Assembly: GCA_938039305.1 (NCBI GenBank)
Contig: CALHUZ010000604.1
Span: forward strand, 1-6,577
Source of the DNA: an uncultured Saprospiraceae bacterium
GTDB lineage: Bacteria > Bacteroidota > Bacteroidia > Chitinophagales > Saprospiraceae
Length of the DNA stretch: 6,577 bases
Direction of reading: 5' to 3'
Shown: positions 5,986 to 6,577 of the stretch, in pieces
How positions within the stretch are numbered: the first letter of the stretch is position 1
How the letters are laid out: every line of letters begins with the position of its first letter
Notes under the pieces: generated by a model
What the model was told of the DNA's origin: nothing
What the model saw: the letters and a program-made list of their open reading frames with translations, nothing else
The model's database searches: none
Translations under genes and position numbers: made by a program

Positions 5986-6577
5986 CTACTTTTCTTTCCC
6001 TAACTCCTTCATCAAAGAAAAACCCATTTTATCAATATCTGTCATCTTAGGATGAAACCCAGAAACATTGGTTAAGATCACTACTCCAAGCTTTCGCTTT
6101 GTATCTAAACTTAAGAATGAAGTATAGCCACCTGTGCCTCCATTATGGAAGTATAACGTATGGCCTTCGGTGCTTTTGATAATGTGCCATCCGAGCCCCA
6201 TGTCAAGATACTCATTGACTTCGAAGGTCTTCTTGCGCATCAGTTTAAGTTCCTTACTTTTCTTAAAATTGGCTTTGACAAAAAGCATCATGTCCTGTGC
6301 AGTAGAAAGCATGCACCCTGCCCCGCCTAAGGCTCCAAAATGCCAATTCACTGTGGGTTTGCCAGCGAAACCAATACCTCCAACTAAATTTGTCTTGACA
6401 TCTTCTGGATTTAGAAAACTCGAACTCATTTTAAGTTGATCGAGCACTTCACGTTGCATGGCATCTCTATATTCACCGCCCAAGATACGAGCAACACTGA
6501 ATCCCAATAGTCCAGCCCCAACATTAGAATAGGAGTACTTCTGACCTGGATCATTTTCTAATTTCAGAGTATCATTG
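5986..6577 (-). CDS. Serine hydrolase of the beta-lactamase (class C / PBP-like) family, C-terminal part (5' end outside window)
   Basis: The frame is open from the window edge (6576) to the TAG at 5988-5986, giving about 196 residues. The apparent TTG start at 6507 is not real: upstream of it the frame continues with NDTLKLENDPGQKYSYSNVG and AGLL, which carries the YxN motif (YSN, 6531-6523) of class C beta-lactamases and DD-peptidases. The third motif appears as HNGG (about 6147-6136) in YFHNGGTGGYTSFLSLD, followed by the usual GVVILTN strand. The SxxK nucleophile lies upstream, outside the window. Members act as esterases, D-amino acid peptidases or transpeptidase relatives; true beta-lactamase activity should not be assumed. 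It is convergent with the LytTR gene. Confidence 0.9.
   Translation of the reverse strand, partial: NDTLKLENDPGQKYSYSNVGAGLLGFSVARILGGEYRDAMQREVLDQLKMSSSFLNPEDVKTNLVGGIGFAGKPTVNWHFGALGGAGCMLSTAQDMMLFVKANFKKSKELKLMRKKTFEVNEYLDMGLGWHIIKSTEGHTLYFHNGGTGGYTSFLSLDTKRKLGVVILTNVSGFHPKMTDIDKMGFSLMKELGKEK

Noticed and set aside
5981..6025. T-rich tract with TTTTCTTT / AAAGAAAA pairing at the convergent 3' ends
   Set aside because: AT-dominated stem inside the coding end of the hydrolase gene; too weak to call a terminator.
6134..6439. Plus-strand open frame antisense to the beta-lactamase-family gene
   Set aside because: Low-complexity translation opposite conserved catalytic motifs; no promoter or RBS seen.

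Overview
The window looks like chromosomal DNA of a Bacteroidota bacterium, probably from the Flavobacteriia/Cytophagia/Saprospiria range. Three things point there: (i) the protein families (a secreted TonB-C-terminal-domain protein, a very small MotA/TolQ/ExbB-type protein, a membrane-bound LytTR regulator, a short HPF/RaiA-type protein); (ii) start sites mostly without a strong Shine-Dalgarno; (iii) two exact matches to the Bacteroidota -7 promoter element TAnnTTTG, one with a matching -33 TTTG at 21-nt spacing. Base composition is moderately AT-rich by eye. I see no rRNA, tRNA, CRISPR array, insertion sequence or phage gene.

Layout. Left block, minus strand: the 5' end of a SnoaL/NTF2-like gene (runs off the left edge), a secreted TonB-C domain protein that starts at TTG, a sterol desaturase/fatty acid hydroxylase-superfamily protein that most resembles alkylglycerol monooxygenase (AGMO/TMEM195), and a short ribosome-hibernation (HPF/RaiA-like) protein. 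The HPF gene is closed by a clear intrinsic terminator, so the desaturase is likely a separate unit. Middle: a plus-strand periplasmic/membrane-anchored M19 dipeptidase, divergent from HPF and convergent with the next gene. Then, minus strand, a membrane-anchored HExxH zinc peptidase-like protein preceded by an orphan mini-ExbB. Right block: a plus-strand four-helix membrane LytTR DNA-binding protein, divergent from mini-ExbB across a 156-nt promoter region, then convergent with a serine beta-lactamase-family (class C/PBP-like) hydrolase that runs off the right edge.

How they fit together: most genes look like single-gene or two-gene units, and no single pathway is evident. Several products are envelope-located (TonB-C protein, desaturase, dipeptidase, HExxH protein, mini-ExbB, LytTR protein; the beta-lactamase-family protein probably too, though its N-terminus is not visible). 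The arrangement most likely to be functional is the divergent pair mini-ExbB / membrane LytTR regulator, with good promoters in both directions. I do not see convincing evidence for a wholly new system. The most unusual points are the orphan mini-ExbB with an altered proton-path position, the AGMO-like enzyme, and two near-perfect palindromes at the left end.
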